In this document: positions 35,176 to 46,880 of the stretch, in pieces
How positions within the stretch are numbered: position 1 is the first letter of the stretch
How the letters are laid out: each line of letters opens with the position of its first letter
NCBI GenBank assembly: GCA_020746835.1
Contig: JAGPNK010000002.1
Span: 2,356,001-2,420,000 of the forward strand
Length of the DNA: 64,000 nucleotides
From: Stachybotrys elegans
Lineage: Eukaryota; Ascomycota; Sordariomycetes; Hypocreales; Stachybotryaceae
Direction of reading: 5' to 3'
The notes under the pieces: model-generated
Database searches by the model: none
What the model saw: only the letters and a program-made list of their open reading frames with translations
Told to the model about the DNA's origin: nothing
Made by a program: the position numbers and the translations under genes

Positions 35176-36293
35176 ATGAATCCGTCCTTCACCGGCGCGG
35201 AAAAGGTACGTAGATGCCCTGGCCGAAAGATCCCATCACCCTTGTACTGACCAAAGACGCCTATGCAGCGCTTCGTATTGGCGGAGATGATCAAGGCCAG
35301 CTCTGTTGATATAGACAGCCTGGTATTCTTTATCAAATCGCAGGGCATCGAGCCAGACTGGATGAGCATGCAGCTTCCCTTAGGTACCGCAGGAGCCACA
35401 GGCAAGCACCTCGCCCGACACATTGCTAACTGCTTCCCAGGGCGTAATATGAACCAGTGCGTTCAAGTGGCGGAGCGCTTCGGCATACGATCATCTTCCT
35501 CTTCCCTCAAACGCAGACTCTCCGACAGCCCACATGACTATCCCGCCAAGAGGATGTCATTCTCCGATTCTCTGGACCAGCCCCGGCCATCTCCTACGAA
35601 GATGAGCCATCCCGGTCCAACCACGGCATCATCCCACGTCCCTATTCTACCTCGACCACCAAACGGGTTTCACCAGGGCCCTCCACCACCGCCGCCAGCA
35701 GCACCTGTGGCACCTAGGAAGCGCGGAAGACCGTCCCGCGCCGACAAGGCCAAGAGGGATCTTCGACCTATACTTCCACAGCAGCCCGTGCCGCTGGCTC
35801 CAGCATCCTCTACACATCATGGTCAGCAAAGCGCATCGGCGAATACCGGCCGCCCGATTCTCCCTGCAGTCAACACAATCCAGAGGCCACGCGCTCTGAC
35901 ACCCCCAGTGGCTTACAGCGCCTCACGAGGCCAGGGAGAAGAGTTGAGGCATGCCAAGCTGGAACGGCCAACATCAGCTGATTCAGCACGTCCAGTAAGT
36001 TCTTGTTCTGATGAATAAGACGGCATGATATTAAACGATCACCCCAGAGAATATTGGCTGAGGCCGGCTTTGAGGGTTTCGAACGTACCTCTCCTCTTCG
36101 CCCACTATATCTGGCGGGTCCCTCGGATACGAGAAGTCGCCCAACGCTGACGGCATCTCTGGACAGCCCGTCGCCACAGCTACCGCCTCTCTCACGACAA
36201 CCTGTATCTTTACTCAAGATGGAGTCACCTTTGGCCAGCATAGTAACCTCTGCGAGGCAGGCTGAGCCTGCCGCTGTAACCAACTCGGCATGA
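35176..36293 (+). CDS. Small fungal AT-hook protein, function unknown
   Basis: Best model: exons 35176-35205, 35269-35383, 35441-35994 and 36048-36293, giving 314 aa. The first ten residues are MNPSFTGAEK. A short conserved-looking helical module follows (RFVLAEMIKASSVDIDSLVFFI, then QGIEPDWMSMQLPLGRNMNQC). The middle is Pro/Ser-rich with one AT-hook (PRKRGRPSRADKAKRD), which implies nuclear DNA binding. The C-terminus is disordered. The 57-nt intron at 35384-35440 is a multiple of three and stays open if retained (333 aa). Its GCTAAC branch site and TTCCCAG acceptor argue that it is spliced. I do not recognise a named family. It is convergent with the GABA transaminase. Confidence 0.75.
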
Positions 36294-37142
36294 TGGCTCA
36301 TATCTCACACAACCTTTTTCATGTCTTGGTGGACTTGATTCATATTCACCCAGCATCTTGGAGTTTACGACGATACCGCCTCTTCTTTACAAATTTTCCC
36401 TTATTCTGCCAGGATAGGCAGAACTTCGTTCTTTGAACGGGTCAGAACTGATCACAAGAGCGTTGCCACTGGACATTTACCAGAGATACCCTCACACCAA
36501 ATTTCTCCCGCCTCCTTCCCACCTCTTTTCAAAGTCTCCGACGCTACTTTATCTTCATTCGATGCATTCTTATTGGGGCATATTGGTTTGGTATTCAGGG
36601 AGGCTGCGTCTGATTTCTCGGTTGGTTTGCTGCAACTTCGCACATCATGTACACGAAACGGCGCCATAGGTATGGCTGTCGGCGGTTTGGCCTTTCTGCT
36701 TTTGTGGCTTTTATTGGCACTGGGTGAAGGCAAGAGCTGGCTCTTGGGTTCAGCATGGCAGGCGAACATAATGCGGATGACGATACGATGAATGTCGCCC
36801 ACTGATGTATGTGTATGATTATAGACTGATGAATCTTGTCGCTTACTGATAGACGATTCGGTGGGGCCTTTGAATGAGAAACATGGCCAATCGGCTCAGA
36901 TAATTCATCTATTAAATTCGTGCTGACGCCTTTCGTTCGTGCCTTGATAGCCCGTGGGAAGCAATGCTCAAGTCGTGAACAAGCCTGCGGGAACACGGTT
37001 TATACGAGCACTGCTTTTTGGAGGCTCACGTACATGACTCAATAATGGGAGCTGTCATGGATTGCGTTGGCAAGAGGCATACGAATTCATCAATCATGCT
37101 TCCATTATGCGCCTTTGAACTAACTGACATTAATAATTCGCT
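36294..37142. other. Convergent intergenic region
   Basis: 3-prime flanks of the AT-hook gene and of the GABA transaminase. No gene is recognised. Confidence 0.45.
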
Positions 37143-38737
37143 TTACCGAGTAGTAACAATCTTCTCCAGGGCATCAACGAGGATATCGGCGTGCTTCTCC
37201 TGGAAGATGAGCATGGGCCTCAGGCGGACGGCACTGGCGCCGCTGCCTCCGATATTGATGCCGAGCTTCTTGGCCTTGACGAGGAAGTTGTCGCGGTCCG
37301 GGTTGTCAAAGGCGATGAAGGTGCCCTGGCCCTTGCCGCGGAGGTTCTTGAACTGATCGGGGTACTTGCGGGCGAGGCCCTCAATCTTGCCGTAGAGGTA
37401 GTCGCCCACCTTGGCGGTGTGGTTGACAAGGTCGAGGCGCTGGATCTCCTCGATGATGGCCTTGAAGAGGATGGCGCGGACGGGGTCGCCCATCCAGGTG
37501 TTGAACTGGCGGTAGGGCTTGTTGGGGCGAAGCGCGGGGTCGGCGTAGTAGAAGCCGGCGGCCTGGGCCTTCTTGGAGAAGGTCATCATGTCCGGGGGGT
37601 CCTGGAGGTCCCAGTGCTCGTGGGCCCAGAACTTGCCCGTGGCGCCGACGCCGGTCTGGACCTCGTCGACAATGAAGAGGACATTGTGCTTGCGGGTGAG
37701 GGCGCGGAGCTTGCGGAAGAAGTCGGGGCTGGCGTGGTTGTCGCCGCCCTCGCTCTGGATGGGCTCGACGATGACGGCGGCAGGGGGGATGTGCCAGGTC
37801 TTGATGAGGTGCTCGACCTCGTCGAGGGCGGCCTGCTCGATGGCGGCGTTCTCGGCGGCGTGCTCCTCGAGGGGATACTTGAGGAGGGGGAAGGTGGCCT
37901 GGGGCCAGTCAAAGGCGGGGATGTCGAGCTTGTGGATGGGCTTGGAGCGCGTGGTGGACAGGGTGCCGAACAGGCGGCCGTGGAAGCCCGTCTTGAAGGA
38001 CAGGATGGACAGGTTGGAGGCGCCGGGGGCCTGGTTGTTCATGGAGCTGTCGAGCTCCTCCTGGGTGAACTCGACGTGGGGGCCGCCGCGCTCGAGCTGG
38101 CGGCGGTACATGAAGGCGGCCTTGAAGGCCGTCTCGTTGGCGTCGGAGCCGGCCATGGCGGTGAAGACGTTGTTGAGGCCCTTGGGGGCGACCTTGAGGA
38201 TGCCCGACTTGAGCAGGTCGGCCCAGTCGTGGGAGGGGAAGTTGCCCAGCGCAGGGCGGTTGACAATGGCGCTGACCATGGCGGGCGTCGAGGCGGCCTT
38301 GATGAGGCTGGGGTTGTTGTATCCGAGGGCGATGGAGGCGATCTGGGCATATCTGTGCAGAGTCATGTGTGAGTGGACGGCTGCTTGGGTCCAGATACGG
38401 ACAACTGGTGGAAGGAGGAGGAGAAGAAGACATACACGTCGAGCAGCACGTTGCCATCGGGGTCGGCGATGTAGTTGCCGACACTCTTGGTGTAGTCGGT
38501 CAACATGTTCAAGCTCCTGGTGTCAAAGACCTCGTCGAGCTCCTGGGTGAGCTTCTTGCTCTCCGGGCCGGGGATGGCCGTCTTGATCGTGGGGCCATCG
38601 GGCTCGCCCTGGAAGAAGGCCCTGGCCAGCTGCGTGGCGGACGCGGCGGTCGAGTAGGAGGCGGCGCGGACGGGACGGGCCACGGCCTGGGCCAGGCACC
38701 GCCGGGACAGAGCCGCTACGCGCAACGCCGGGGTCAT
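37143..38737 (-). CDS. 4-aminobutyrate aminotransferase (GABA transaminase)
   Basis: Exons 38737-38436 and 38352-37143 give 503 aa. The PLP enzyme converts GABA and 2-oxoglutarate to succinate semialdehyde and glutamate (GatA/UGA1 type). The sequence shows class-III aminotransferase features: NVFTAMAGSDANETAFKAAF for cofactor phosphate binding, VIVEPIQSEGGDNHAS and LFIVDEVQTGVGATGKFWAHEHW. The Schiff-base lysine is in MMTFSKKAQAAGFYY (about 358), and RPMLIFQEKHADI is near the end. The N-terminus is Arg/Ala/Ser-rich without acids for about 35 residues (LSRRCLAQAVARPVRAASYS), suggesting mitochondrial import. The splice makes Val-Tyr across the junction in phase 2. Codon use is strongly G/C-ending, so a long antisense open frame exists and should be ignored. 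Confidence 0.95.
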
Positions 38738-40051
38738 GGTTGGGCGCGGAGGGGCGCTCGGGGGTATCTCAGGTAGGTTTGGTGGGCGGTGGTGAGGCCA
38801 ATGGACGTCGTGAAGGCTGGACCGAGGGACCAAGACAGCAGCGTGTGAGGCGGGCTGGGACGTTGATGTCTCCAGATGCCAATGGTAATGTCAATTCAGC
38901 GAATCGGTCCGCTCACAACCGAGAGGAAGCAGGTAAGAGAAGAAGGAAAAGGAAAGCAATTGAGGTATCGAAAAAAGCACAAGGACAAGACGCTTAAACG
39001 GCGGCGGGGGAGGGAGGCTCGTCTAATATGCAATACTGACGAACCCATCACCGGATTCCGGCGGCTTATCAGTGGGATGTGGGGTTGATAGTGTCATTCG
39101 CCAGAGCCAGCGGAAGGAACCCCAGGAAGCCCCTCCCCCATAGATCAATCAGTGGTGGCTGACCGGCAACCACCCGGCAAGCTGCGCCATTGGCCACAGG
39201 TATAGTCTAGTACGACGTAGGCATGTGTATGCGTTGCTATGTGATTGGCTAGGTATTAGTTATGAATTGCATATATTGCACATTGCACTACCTAGCTGTC
39301 GGCTTGTGTCCTGTGCCCCTCCACGTCCGCTCTATGCAGCCTTGACTATTGTCCTCGGGTACATCCCGCCTGCCCTTGCCATGTTTATCGACCATAGTCA
39401 ATAGATATAGAAAGGCGACGAACAAATAGTGGCAATTGCCTGGTTGGAAAATCTGTGGGCGACGACCGGATTGAGAGCCGGCTCCGAAATCGGTATCTCC
39501 AAGTGCTTCTCTTGGAGCTACTAGAAATGGAGCTGGGACAATCATTTGGACCCCTGCTGCCCTGCCACATGTCGCCTAGTAGACAACTCTAGCCCAAAGT
39601 GGACTTGGCTTGCCAGTGGCTGCGTGGAGTGAGGTGACGGCAGACAGGCATGGCACGGCATGGCACGGCAATCAAGTGTCAAAAGGTCGGCGTACATCTA
39701 TCTATATTGACACTGGCATAGTAGCCTAAGCTAGAAGCGCATCGACATAACGAATATGAAAGAAATAAAAGGTATGGTAACTGTAAGGATGAAACAAGCC
39801 ACGCTGCTTCTGTTGTTGACAGATAGACAGACAGCCAGCAGAAACAATTTGTGCGCCAGACCCAATGCAAATAAATCCACCCCCTCCCAAGAGCCTCGCC
39901 TCAGTGGGCGTGCCATCGTGGCTCGTATGCAGTCTCATCGTCGGTAGGTATCTTCACAGCATGCTCCTCCTTCAACATGGTTTCAGCCAGGCGGAGAAAC
40001 CATCCGAGCCTCCCTATACTCCATCGTCGTGTTCGTTGCCGGTGTGCTGCT
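38738..40051. other. Intergenic region between GABA transaminase and CLC transporter
   Basis: Promoter side of the transaminase and 3-prime side of the CLC gene. Short duplications (GGCATGGCAC at about 39647-39668) are the only structure noted. No gene is recognised. Confidence 0.45.
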
Positions 40052-43009
40052 TCACACCGACCATTCCTCGGCTTCTTGTTCTCGCATGTATCGTACAAAC
40101 GACTTCTTGTGCATCTGCATCATGTCAGCTTTGCTTCATGCCGGCGTTCAAAAAAAAACTGCTATAAACTCACCATGCCGGCATACTTGCCATCCTTGAG
40201 GACGCAAATGTACCGCAGACCCAGCTTGACAAAGCATTCATACACAAGATCTAATGGTGACTTGATGTCAAGTGCCACGGGTGCCTGGAAACTTATCAAT
40301 ATTTGCATAGAAATGGGACAACCAGGCGGTACTCACAGGGTCGATGTAAGAGGTGAAATTAGTGGGGTCGGGCTCGGCAGTCTCGTCGTCTTCGTCGATG
40401 CTTGGGATTCTATCCATCAAACACAGGGCGGTCTCCTCATCTTCCAGCTGGTCGAGGGCGAATTCCAGATCGGGGGCTGGAATCAAGCCCACCAGCACAC
40501 CGTGTCGGATAATGGGCAGTCCACCGTCGAGTTCTCCAGCACGATGGAGCATTGTCAGCTTGGTCCGGAGGGTCGAGGCGACGACGACTGGCGAGTTTGT
40601 GAGGTCAATCACACGCTCGCGTCTCGCGCGGGGGAGAATGTCGGCGAGCTCTCCCGTAAACACGGGCTTGTGCTTGTTGTCCAAGAAGGGATACGAGTTC
40701 AGGTTCGTGAGAAGATCCTAGTAGCTCCGTCAGCCATGCCCGTTGCGTGCGTCAAAACATGTGATACATACGTAGATACTGTTGGGCTCTATCGCGTCCG
40801 CGATCCACTTGGCCACCAGGATGGAGAGCGAGAAGGGCAGAACGTAGTCCAGGCTGCCTGTAAGCTCAAACAGGATGACGGCCAAGGTTACGGATAGCCT
40901 TGTAACACCACACATGGTGGCGCCAGCCGCGATGAGACCGTAGACACCCGGTTGGATGCATGTTCCACCCGTAGCAGCACAATTTCCCCAGATGGTCCAT
41001 GACGGCGTTGCTAGCACGAGCCACTGCACGAGGTGTCCGATGATGCGGCCCATCAAGCCACCCACAACCATGGATGGCACATAAATTCCAGCGGGGAGTT
41101 TCTGTAATTCACAACCGTCAGCATCAGAATTAGTTGGTCGTCAGAGTGCATCTTACGATTCCAAAGGTGATGATTGTCAAGAAGCCCTTGATCAGGAAGG
41201 ACACGGTGAGCATGACGATGATGGGGGGATATCGTCAATAGAACTGGGACAGAGCCCCAGTTCATCCGGCGTCGCGTTGTTGGCGTCGCAAGGAGATGCC
41301 AGGTTCAGTAGCAGCTTGGCGACGGGAAGTCGGGTCAGGGGGTTCCAGTAACTCAGGAGGGCAGTCGTGATGGCCACCAGGAAGACCTCGAAAAGAGGAT
41401 ACGACTTGATTACCTTGATGCGTCGGAAGCTCTGGGCCCAGTGCTTGGATGCCTTGATGAACAATGCACCAGCGGCACCTCCCAGAATACCGACAAAGAT
41501 GAAGGATCCCAGCTCAAAGTACTCCCAGTCCACTGTGTAACGCACTTGGAACATGACGATCTTGTGCGTACCGTAGGGATTGAGAAACTTGAGGGACAGG
41601 GCTCCCACGATGCAGCAAAAGAAGGTTCTGAAAAGCGTCTTGGCGGGGAAGAAGTAGGATACCTCCTCCAGGCCAAACAAGACACCGCCGAGGGGCGCAC
41701 CGAAAGCCACGGCAACGCCAGCCGCGGCCGCCGCGGACAAGACCTCGCGGCGCTTGGCGTCGTTGCGGTCGTACTTTGCGAACAGACGGCAGGCAATGTT
41801 GCCTACGCAAGTAGCAATATGGACATATGGTCCTTCTTTTCCAAGACTGAGGCCCGAGGCCACACTGAGAATCATGGCTACCATCTTGATGACGAGCGTC
41901 TTGAAACCGAGGAAGCCGTGCAACACAAATCCGCTGAGAATGACGCGCACTTCGGCCACTCCACTGCCAGCGGCAGAGTAGTATACCATGGGAGGTATTT
42001 CCTCGATCGGTTCTCGCCGGGCACTCGGGCTGGCATTATCATCCGTCTGTACATCGTCTCCAGGCTGCGGTATGACCTCGGCGGCGAGGTTCTCGTCGAA
42101 TGTCGACATGCGGTACTCCGATGACACGACCGTCTTGGTCCAAAGAGTGAGCCAGGAGGAAGACATGGCAAAACCGATGGCGAGGAGGATGTAAATGATG
42201 AAGTCGGTTCCAAACACACCAAAGGGATGATCCAAGGCCTCGGACCAAGACTTCCAATCGTCACAACGACCCGTGGGACAGCATTTCTATACAGCTGGTC
42301 AGTTTCTGTGTTCGGCCTCGGGAGGAAGGTGGATCGCAAATATCCTACCCTTTCGCCTAGATACCACGCTCGCTCGCAGTATCCATCCTTGAAGTCAAAC
42401 ATGGTCGATTCGGAGACATCGACGACATAGGCTACCACGGCCACCACGAAACCCACGAGAGCACTGAGGATCCAGCCCTGGGCTCCATCGAATATGACGC
42501 GCACGCGTCCCCAGAAGTCTTTTCGCTGCCGCAATGCCTTGACACGGTATGCATCGGCAATGGAGTCGTGGACCCAATCGGTACTGGTAAACTGATCGTA
42601 CCAGACACGCTCGTCAGAGAAGACGGAGCCCTTGGACTCTGCAAAGGATATTCCATGCTCGGAAAGACCTCGCCATAGTCGCCGGTTTATGGAAGGGTTG
42701 CGGCTGTGGTGTCGGCTGCCTCGAATAGTTCCTGTAGTGATGATCTCAGTAACATGTCGTAGGGGCCAATGTGATGATGCCCTACTCACCACCAGCTGTA
42801 GCGGTACTGTGGTTGCGGGTGAGACGCGGCATGCGCGGAGTCGCAGGGGTGGATGTGATTCGACTCGTCGACGCCGAGGGTCTCAGCAGAGGACTTCGCT
42901 CGTCGGAATCGCTCGCAGAACGACGGCGGTGGAAAAGGGACCGGCGCGTCGTGAGAGGCGAGGTGGCGCGAGACTCGTTGTTGGAGTCGTCGTCCCCGTG
43001 GTCGGCCAT
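40052..43009 (-). pseudogene. CLC-type chloride transporter with a one-base frame break
   Basis: Exons 43009-42790, 42731-42349, 42286-41157, 41101-40772, 40717-40337, 40284-40174 and 40114-40052 would encode about 872 aa. CLC proteins are intracellular Cl-/H+ exchangers or channels. Seen are a cytosolic N-terminus, helices with GSGVAEVRVILSGF, GKEGPYVHIA (gating Glu) and FGLEEVSYFF (proton Glu). These are followed by LPAGIYVPSM and two CBS domains (from about 660), ending MREQEAEEWSV. Exon 3 is 1130 nt, not a multiple of three, while both its splice junctions are phase 0. The break is at the six-G run 41223-41228 (plus strand): frame 1 reads IDDIPP and the next frame continues with IIVMLTVSFLIKGFLTIITFGI. 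As written, translation ends at 41192 with the pore half missing. It may be a sequencing slip or a true null allele; all other exons look intact. Confidence 0.88.
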
Positions 43010-44674
43010 GGTGGGTTGTGAGCCAGAGGCCGAGCCCGGCCGTAAGAGCAATTGTTTGGTTTCGAGGTCGACACGAGGCAGGATTGATGCAGGGAAGCGT
43101 CGAGTCGTCGTGAGTATGGATGGCAGAGTGCCGTGGTGGGGCCAAGGTTGGGAGGCAGTATTGGAGCCTTTGGATTTGACTTATCGCTCCCCTTCTTCGG
43201 CTAAGACATCCCACGTTGTTATGAACGTGCGTTGCGTGGATCTCTCCCAAGGGAAGTGCCGGCCTAGCAGTTAGGCAGGAACGGGAGGTCGGAGCGGCGC
43301 CAGCAAAAAAATCGCAACGGCGTCCCAGGTACGGAGTACAGGCGTGTCTCCTCACCTCTTTGACGACGGCACGATATAAAGAGGCCGGTGGTGAAGGCTG
43401 CCTTGGATTAAGTTTGCCGTACTTTCAGCCCAGAGGTAAATGGCCGGGGTTCACGTGGACCCTGATGACGATGTACCCCCGTGTCTGTCAGACAACAACC
43501 CTGGGAATCTAAGGCAGATAGCTACCTGGTAAAATGAGTGGGTGAGTGGCCACAAGGGGCATCCCTTGTTATGCGCGACTACGTCAATACCTAACCACTC
43601 CAACAGCTGATCGTCGTCGGGTTTTCGATAGGTAGGCACTGCCTTCAGCTGAAAATATACAACTACGAGGAGCTACGGAGTACACGGTGAGGAGTGAAAT
43701 ACCGCTTTTTCTTTTTGTCTTACTCCTCAGGCAGCCAAGCAGCCCATGCGACATCTCCCAATGTCGTGACCAGAGCCCGTGCTTTTTGGCTTTGCAGATG
43801 ACCTGCCCCAGCAGGGTCAGCTGTCATAAAATGCCATGAATTGCCACAAAGGGGGCAGCACATGGAATGCACAGGGGGCGGCTGTGGCGGGAGTCGTTAG
43901 GATTAGTGTCAGGTACAGTGGTTACTAAATCCCGAGCAATGGACAGTCTTGATCAGTTTTACATCCGCGGGAAGCTTCGCATCTCCATACAAGCACGGAT
44001 GTAGGCGCCGTTGGCGCCATTTAAGCCATGCATCACCTAAACCAAAACACCGCCTATCCACATACTAGTTGATGATCGGCCATGCAGCAGCGTCTTGGAG
44101 TGGGCATGGGTTATTACCTGCAGTATGACGGGATGATGAAGGGTGTGTTTTATGGTCTCACCTCCACCACGGATGTAACACCTCTCGATTTATTCAAGAG
44201 CAGGCGTAAGGATGGATTTCATTGTATTATTGATCATAACAAGAACAAGAGTATTTCCATTGTAACAGCAATGGGGAAAGATATCCACGAGTCAAACCCC
44301 AAACAACACTACAACCACAACTTGAATCATGAGGCTCTCCCACTGACTCCTGAATGGCACACGGGGCATTGGGAAGCACTGATGGGACATGATGACTCGT
44401 CGATTATTGCAGATCGCGAGAATCACTGAAGGTGTAGGGTAAAGAGGCAACAAGTATGTCAACAGCCCGTGGGGTAGACGAATGCGTTCGGCATAGTGTG
44501 GTGGCTTATCTTATCACAGTTGATTTTTTTTTCCCAGAAAAAAAAGTCCACTAAGAATCAGCGTCGAGTTTGGAGAGCCATCTTGTCGTGCTCCAATTCA
44601 TCCGCCGAACGAAAGCCTGCTCCTCCCCTAAACCGCATAACCAAGAGGGACGGCCGCAGAGGAACCAATACGCG
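43010..44674. other. Divergent promoter region between CLC and SAS10
   Basis: About 1.66 kb. An ATG-started 115-codon frame at 44082-44429 has no recognisable protein character. No supported gene. Confidence 0.45.
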
Positions 44675-46537
44675 ATGGCCAAGAAAAGAAAGGCATCACG
44701 CAGAAATGCTGCTCCTGCAGGGCCTCGAGAAGTAGACCCCGCGGAAGCTCGTATTGGTCGCATCACCACCTACGAAGATGTCGCCGACTCCGAGGACGAG
44801 TTTTTCATAAACCGAGACAAGATTATGCTCGAGGATGAACCTGGATCAAAGCGCCGGAGAAAGGATGACGAGGATCTGGAATTGTCCGACGAGGAAATTC
44901 TCGGCTTCGACGACGACGACGACGAGTCCGATGAAGACGAAGAGGAGCAAGATGATGTGCCCCAAGCCAAACGGAAAGGTACAAAGGGCTCCCGAGACGA
45001 CGAAGAGGCAGAGCCAGAAGGAGAGGAAGAGGATGAGGCATGGTGGGGTTCTTCCAGGAAAGAATATTACGATGCCGACAAGATCGAAACAGAAGCCGAC
45101 GCCCTAGAAGAGGAGGCCGAGGCCAAGCGATTGCAACAAAAGAAGCTCTCCAAGATGGCCGAGGAGGACTTTGTTTTTGATGGAGACGAGTGGCTGGCTG
45201 CCGAGAAGACTGGAGACGACCAGGACGAAACCGTGGTCGAGGTACTCAAGGACGTCGAGATTTCAGAAGACGCGAGTCCTCAAGAGCGCTTTGAGCTCCT
45301 ACAGTCGCGGCACCCCGAGTTTCTGCACCTGGTCAATGAGTTCCAAGAACTCCAGCCCCTCCTCACGACACTACAAAAAGAGGTCAAGGCTGATCCCGAA
45401 AACCCCCTACAATCCGCCAAGTTCCGCATCCTGGGCTGCTACGTCGCAGCTCTAGCCAGCTACTTCGCCATCCTGACCTCCCCTGCCAGGGATTCATCCG
45501 ACTCACACAAGACAATGGACCCGGCCGAGCTACGGGAACATGATGTAATGGCAACCCTCGTCAACTGCCGCAACGCTTGGCAGCGAGCCAGCCGTATGAA
45601 GAGCCTAAACGCCGTTGCCAAGGATTCGCTGCCTGCTACGAACGGGGACGACGAGCCCATGCTTGAAGCCTTCGCAGTTGAAACCGAGAAGAAGAAGACG
45701 AAGAAGAAGAGCTCCAAGGATGACAAGCTTGCTGCAGAGAAGCTTGCTAAGAAGCAGGCCAAGGCAAAGGCAGGTGAAGACGCTGTGGCTGACCTGTACG
45801 ACCTGGCCTTGCCCACCAAATCCAAGAAGGTTAGCAAGAAGGCCCGAGCCGAGATCAGCCAAGATGATGAGGACGAGAACTCGGATTTCGGCGAAGAGCA
45901 CATGCTTGATGCCCGCACAGCGGCAGACAAAGCAGCGCGCAAGAAGACCCTCAAGTTCTACACTTCCCAGATCGCCCAGAAATCGAACCGACGCACTGAT
46001 GCCAGCCGAGACGCCGGTGGTGATATGGACATCCCATACAGAGAACGCTTGAGAGACCGACAAGCTCGTCTCATGGCCGCAGCAGAGAAGAGGGGCAAGC
46101 GGGATTCCAAGCACGGAGAGGCATTGGGAGGCGATAGTGACGAAGATGACACTACTGCTGCCAACACCATGCGTGGTGAGGAAGATGAGTACTACGACAT
46201 GGTAGCACACAAGTCTAAGGCCAGGAAGGAGGACAAGGCAGCTCGGTATGCAGCCTACGCCGCAGCAAGCAAGGCCGATAGAGTAGTGGAGAACGAGGAG
46301 GTTGGCGAGGACGGCAAGCGAAAGATCACCTACGCCATCGAGAAGAACAAGGGTTTGGCGCCCAAGAGAAGCAAGGACGTAAGGAACCCCAGAGTCAAAA
46401 AGAGGAAGCAGTACGAGGCCAAGCAGAAGAAGCTCGGCAGCATGAGAGCCGTCTGGAAGGGTGGCGAGCCAAAGGGAGGATACCAGGGTGAACTCAGTGG
46501 TATCAACACTGGTGTCGTCAAGAGCGTCAAGTTTTAG
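44675..46537 (+). CDS. SAS10: U3 snoRNP / SSU processome protein Sas10/Utp3
   Basis: A single exon of 620 aa starts at the ATG of MAKKRKASRRN, the first ATG of the frame that gives a full N-terminus. Sas10/Utp3 is a nucleolar component of the small-subunit processome needed for 18S rRNA maturation. The N-terminal third is acidic (DDDDDESDEDEEEQDD) with WWGSSRKEYYDADKIETEADALEEE, a conserved Sas10 segment. The Sas10/Utp3/C1D domain spans about 200-300 (ELLQSRHPEFLHLVNEF). The C-terminal Sas10 domain spans about 545-620 (RKITYAIEKNKGLAPKR, RNPRVKKRKQYEAKQKK), ending SGINTGVVKSVKF. The length is typical. COG1 follows in the same orientation after 343 bp. Confidence 0.95.
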   Translation: MAKKRKASRRNAAPAGPREVDPAEARIGRITTYEDVADSEDEFFINRDKIMLEDEPGSKRRRKDDEDLELSDEEILGFDDDDDESDEDEEEQDDVPQAKRKGTKGSRDDEEAEPEGEEEDEAWWGSSRKEYYDADKIETEADALEEEAEAKRLQQKKLSKMAEEDFVFDGDEWLAAEKTGDDQDETVVEVLKDVEISEDASPQERFELLQSRHPEFLHLVNEFQELQPLLTTLQKEVKADPENPLQSAKFRILGCYVAALASYFAILTSPARDSSDSHKTMDPAELREHDVMATLVNCRNAWQRASRMKSLNAVAKDSLPATNGDDEPMLEAFAVETEKKKTKKKSSKDDKLAAEKLAKKQAKAKAGEDAVADLYDLALPTKSKKVSKKARAEISQDDEDENSDFGEEHMLDARTAADKAARKKTLKFYTSQIAQKSNRRTDASRDAGGDMDIPYRERLRDRQARLMAAAEKRGKRDSKHGEALGGDSDEDDTTAANTMRGEEDEYYDMVAHKSKARKEDKAARYAAYAAASKADRVVENEEVGEDGKRKITYAIEKNKGLAPKRSKDVRNPRVKKRKQYEAKQKKLGSMRAVWKGGEPKGGYQGELSGINTGVVKSVKF

Positions 46538-46880
46538 CATAATAGAAAAGAAAGCTTGATGTATTCGTATAATTTACTATGCCATCCTGTGCTGCGTACT
46601 CAGTGGTTGATATTTGATGGGTACCTTGTTTAGTGTGGGTTGTTGGTGCAGATCATATGTACCTGACCACTGATCCCAGGAGCAGGTTGGGAAACCCCAC
46701 CAAACCTCAACCGTCTCTTTTGAACCTTGTTCGTACCACGTAAACGACACCCAAACAACTTACCAGAGACAGCTACGGGAGCGGGAACCGCGGATCCTCC
46801 AAAGCTACAGCGCCGGTCGAATCGATGAAGCTGCGATAGCAAAGCAAAAAATCCTCCACATACTGGTCGCCGTTCTCGCA
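46538..46880. other. Short intergenic gap between SAS10 and COG1
   Basis: 3-prime UTR of SAS10 and promoter of COG1. No gene is seen. Confidence 0.5.

Noticed and set aside
37191..38372. 393-codon open frame on the plus strand
   Set aside because: It is exactly antisense to the GABA transaminase, whose G/C-ending codons suppress stops on the other strand. The translation is Val/Gly/Leu/Glu-biased with no family character.
44082..44429. 115-codon ATG-started frame upstream of SAS10
   Set aside because: No protein character or conserved motif; within the expected length range for chance in non-coding DNA.
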